Position numbers and translations under genes: made by a program. A stretch of DNA of 64,000 nt from Parapristionchus giblindavisi. Its lineage: Eukaryota; Nematoda; Chromadorea; Rhabditida; Diplogasteridae. The DNA lies in contig CALSFV010000220.1 of the NCBI GenBank assembly GCA_943737045.1, positions 744,001-808,000 of the forward strand, read 5' to 3'. Below the pieces are notes generated by a model that was not told where the DNA came from, made no database searches, and saw nothing but the letters and a program-made list of their open reading frames with translations. This document shows, piece after piece, positions 63,207 through 64,000 of this stretch (positions are counted from its first letter, which is position 1; every line of letters starts with the position of its first letter).

Positions 63207-63456
63207 CATTACGAAATTTTGATTTTTTTTCTAATCAAAAAAATTCATTGAATTCAATTTCGTGAAGTGATTTTCAATTTCAGTTGCACTTGTAGGCAAC
63301 TGCAATTCGCACACCACCACCCATCCGGATTAGCTAACAGCAAAACAGAACACCCAAAGGGAAGTAACCAGGACCTACGCTGGACATAGCTTGCGAAGTT
63401 CCATGAAATGTGCAAATATTGAAGGAAAAAAATTAGGAAAATCAAAATTTCGTAAC
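63207..63456. mobile_element. Small MITE-like inverted-repeat element
   Basis: ATTACGAAATTTTGATTTTT...CTAAT at 63207-63234 is matched inverted by ATTAGGAAAATCAAAATTTCG at 63433-63453, giving about 250 bp overall with roughly 25-bp terminal repeats. No clear target duplication could be fixed. The core has no reading frame of interest. Confidence 0.5.
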
Positions 63457-64000
63457 ACCTCTAATTCTTTTCGCTTCTCTTATCCTTGCTAAAAATATTC
63501 TATAAAAAAATATAATTTTGTATTGTGCTAAAAAAAGATAAATGAAGATCAAAATCGGTTCATGCTTTCCTTTGTCATCGTTGACTTTTCCCAGCTTTGG
63601 CGCAAACTGTCGAATTGCAAGCAGATACAAATGTGAGGCAAGGAGAATATTAATATGAAGCCAATATAACTAAATAAGAAGTGAATATGAAGTAGAAAGT
63701 CATGAAGCATTCAGATGAAGAGGTTTGGTGAGAAATGCGAAGGATTAATTATGTTTGCCTGACTGATATAAGCAGGTGATTAAACAAGTTTCACTATCTG
63801 ACTCTACTTCTTAACCTCTTTACTCTCTCAGTCTGTATCTCTCTGTTTCTGTCTTTTTCTCGCCCCACTTATTGTCTCCCCGTCTCTTCCTCAGACATCA
63901 TCTATTTCTCTTACTCTATCATCTCCCTCCTTTCGCTCTCTCAATCCACCTTGTCTCAGAACAAAGATACAGTGATTGTTCTCGGCTTAAGTTACGAGTC
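63457..64000. other. Right-edge spacer
   Basis: AT-rich followed by a CT-rich tract from 63,800. No exon seen. Confidence 0.5.

Noticed and set aside
1..64000. Bacterial-type features (CRISPR arrays, operons with ribosome binding sites, phage genes)
   Set aside because: The window is eukaryotic, with spliceosomal introns throughout. No short direct repeats with unique spacers were seen.

Overview
The window is eukaryotic and almost certainly nematode nuclear DNA. The genes are split into many short exons (mostly 60-160 nt) with introns of about 40-250 nt and degenerate YAG/AAG acceptors. They include troponin T, a CNNM metal transporter, a CRAL-TRIO/GOLD protein, an ankyrin-SAM-PTB adaptor and a secreted VWA protein. 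The exon density, moderate GC and GA/CT-rich spacers recall diplogastrids such as Pristionchus; that genus-level guess is inference.

Layout. 1-1,106 is a foldback element cut by the window start. 1,964-2,765 holds two small minus-strand gene pieces of unknown function. 2.9-10 kb is largely gene-free and GA-rich. 10,123-10,332 is one plausible terminal exon. 11,617-13,254 is a two-exon acidic protein gene, and a tRNA-Glu(UUC) gene lies at 13,913. 17,051-21,952 is a second foldback element whose right half has become a near-perfect 3 x 1,268 bp tandem array. 22,236-22,943 is a cysteine-rich membrane protein gene. 23,707-26,700 encodes the CRAL-TRIO/GOLD lipid-binding protein. 26,872-30,075 holds two direct copies of a third foldback element (1,438 bp each, TTA target duplications) carrying a spliced gene fragment between its arms. 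30,266-34,160 encodes a secreted VWA protein with a long acidic repeat. On the minus strand follow troponin T (34,446-37,537), CNNM (38,709-44,804) and an ANKS1-type adaptor (46,006-56,372). From 56.4 kb to the end the window is polypurine/polypyrimidine spacer with one small inverted-repeat element near 63.3 kb.

Five gene models (CRAL-TRIO/GOLD, VWA, troponin T, CNNM, ANKS1-like) were spliced by hand. All keep phase through every junction and end in a stop, giving 380, 866, 331, 803 and 1,167 residues.

The most unusual signal is in the mobile elements. Three sequence-unrelated inverted-repeat families each carry a tRNA-like module with A and B boxes at tRNA spacing. In two families the module lies in both arms and points inward. 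One family also carries two exons and an intron of what looks like a host gene.
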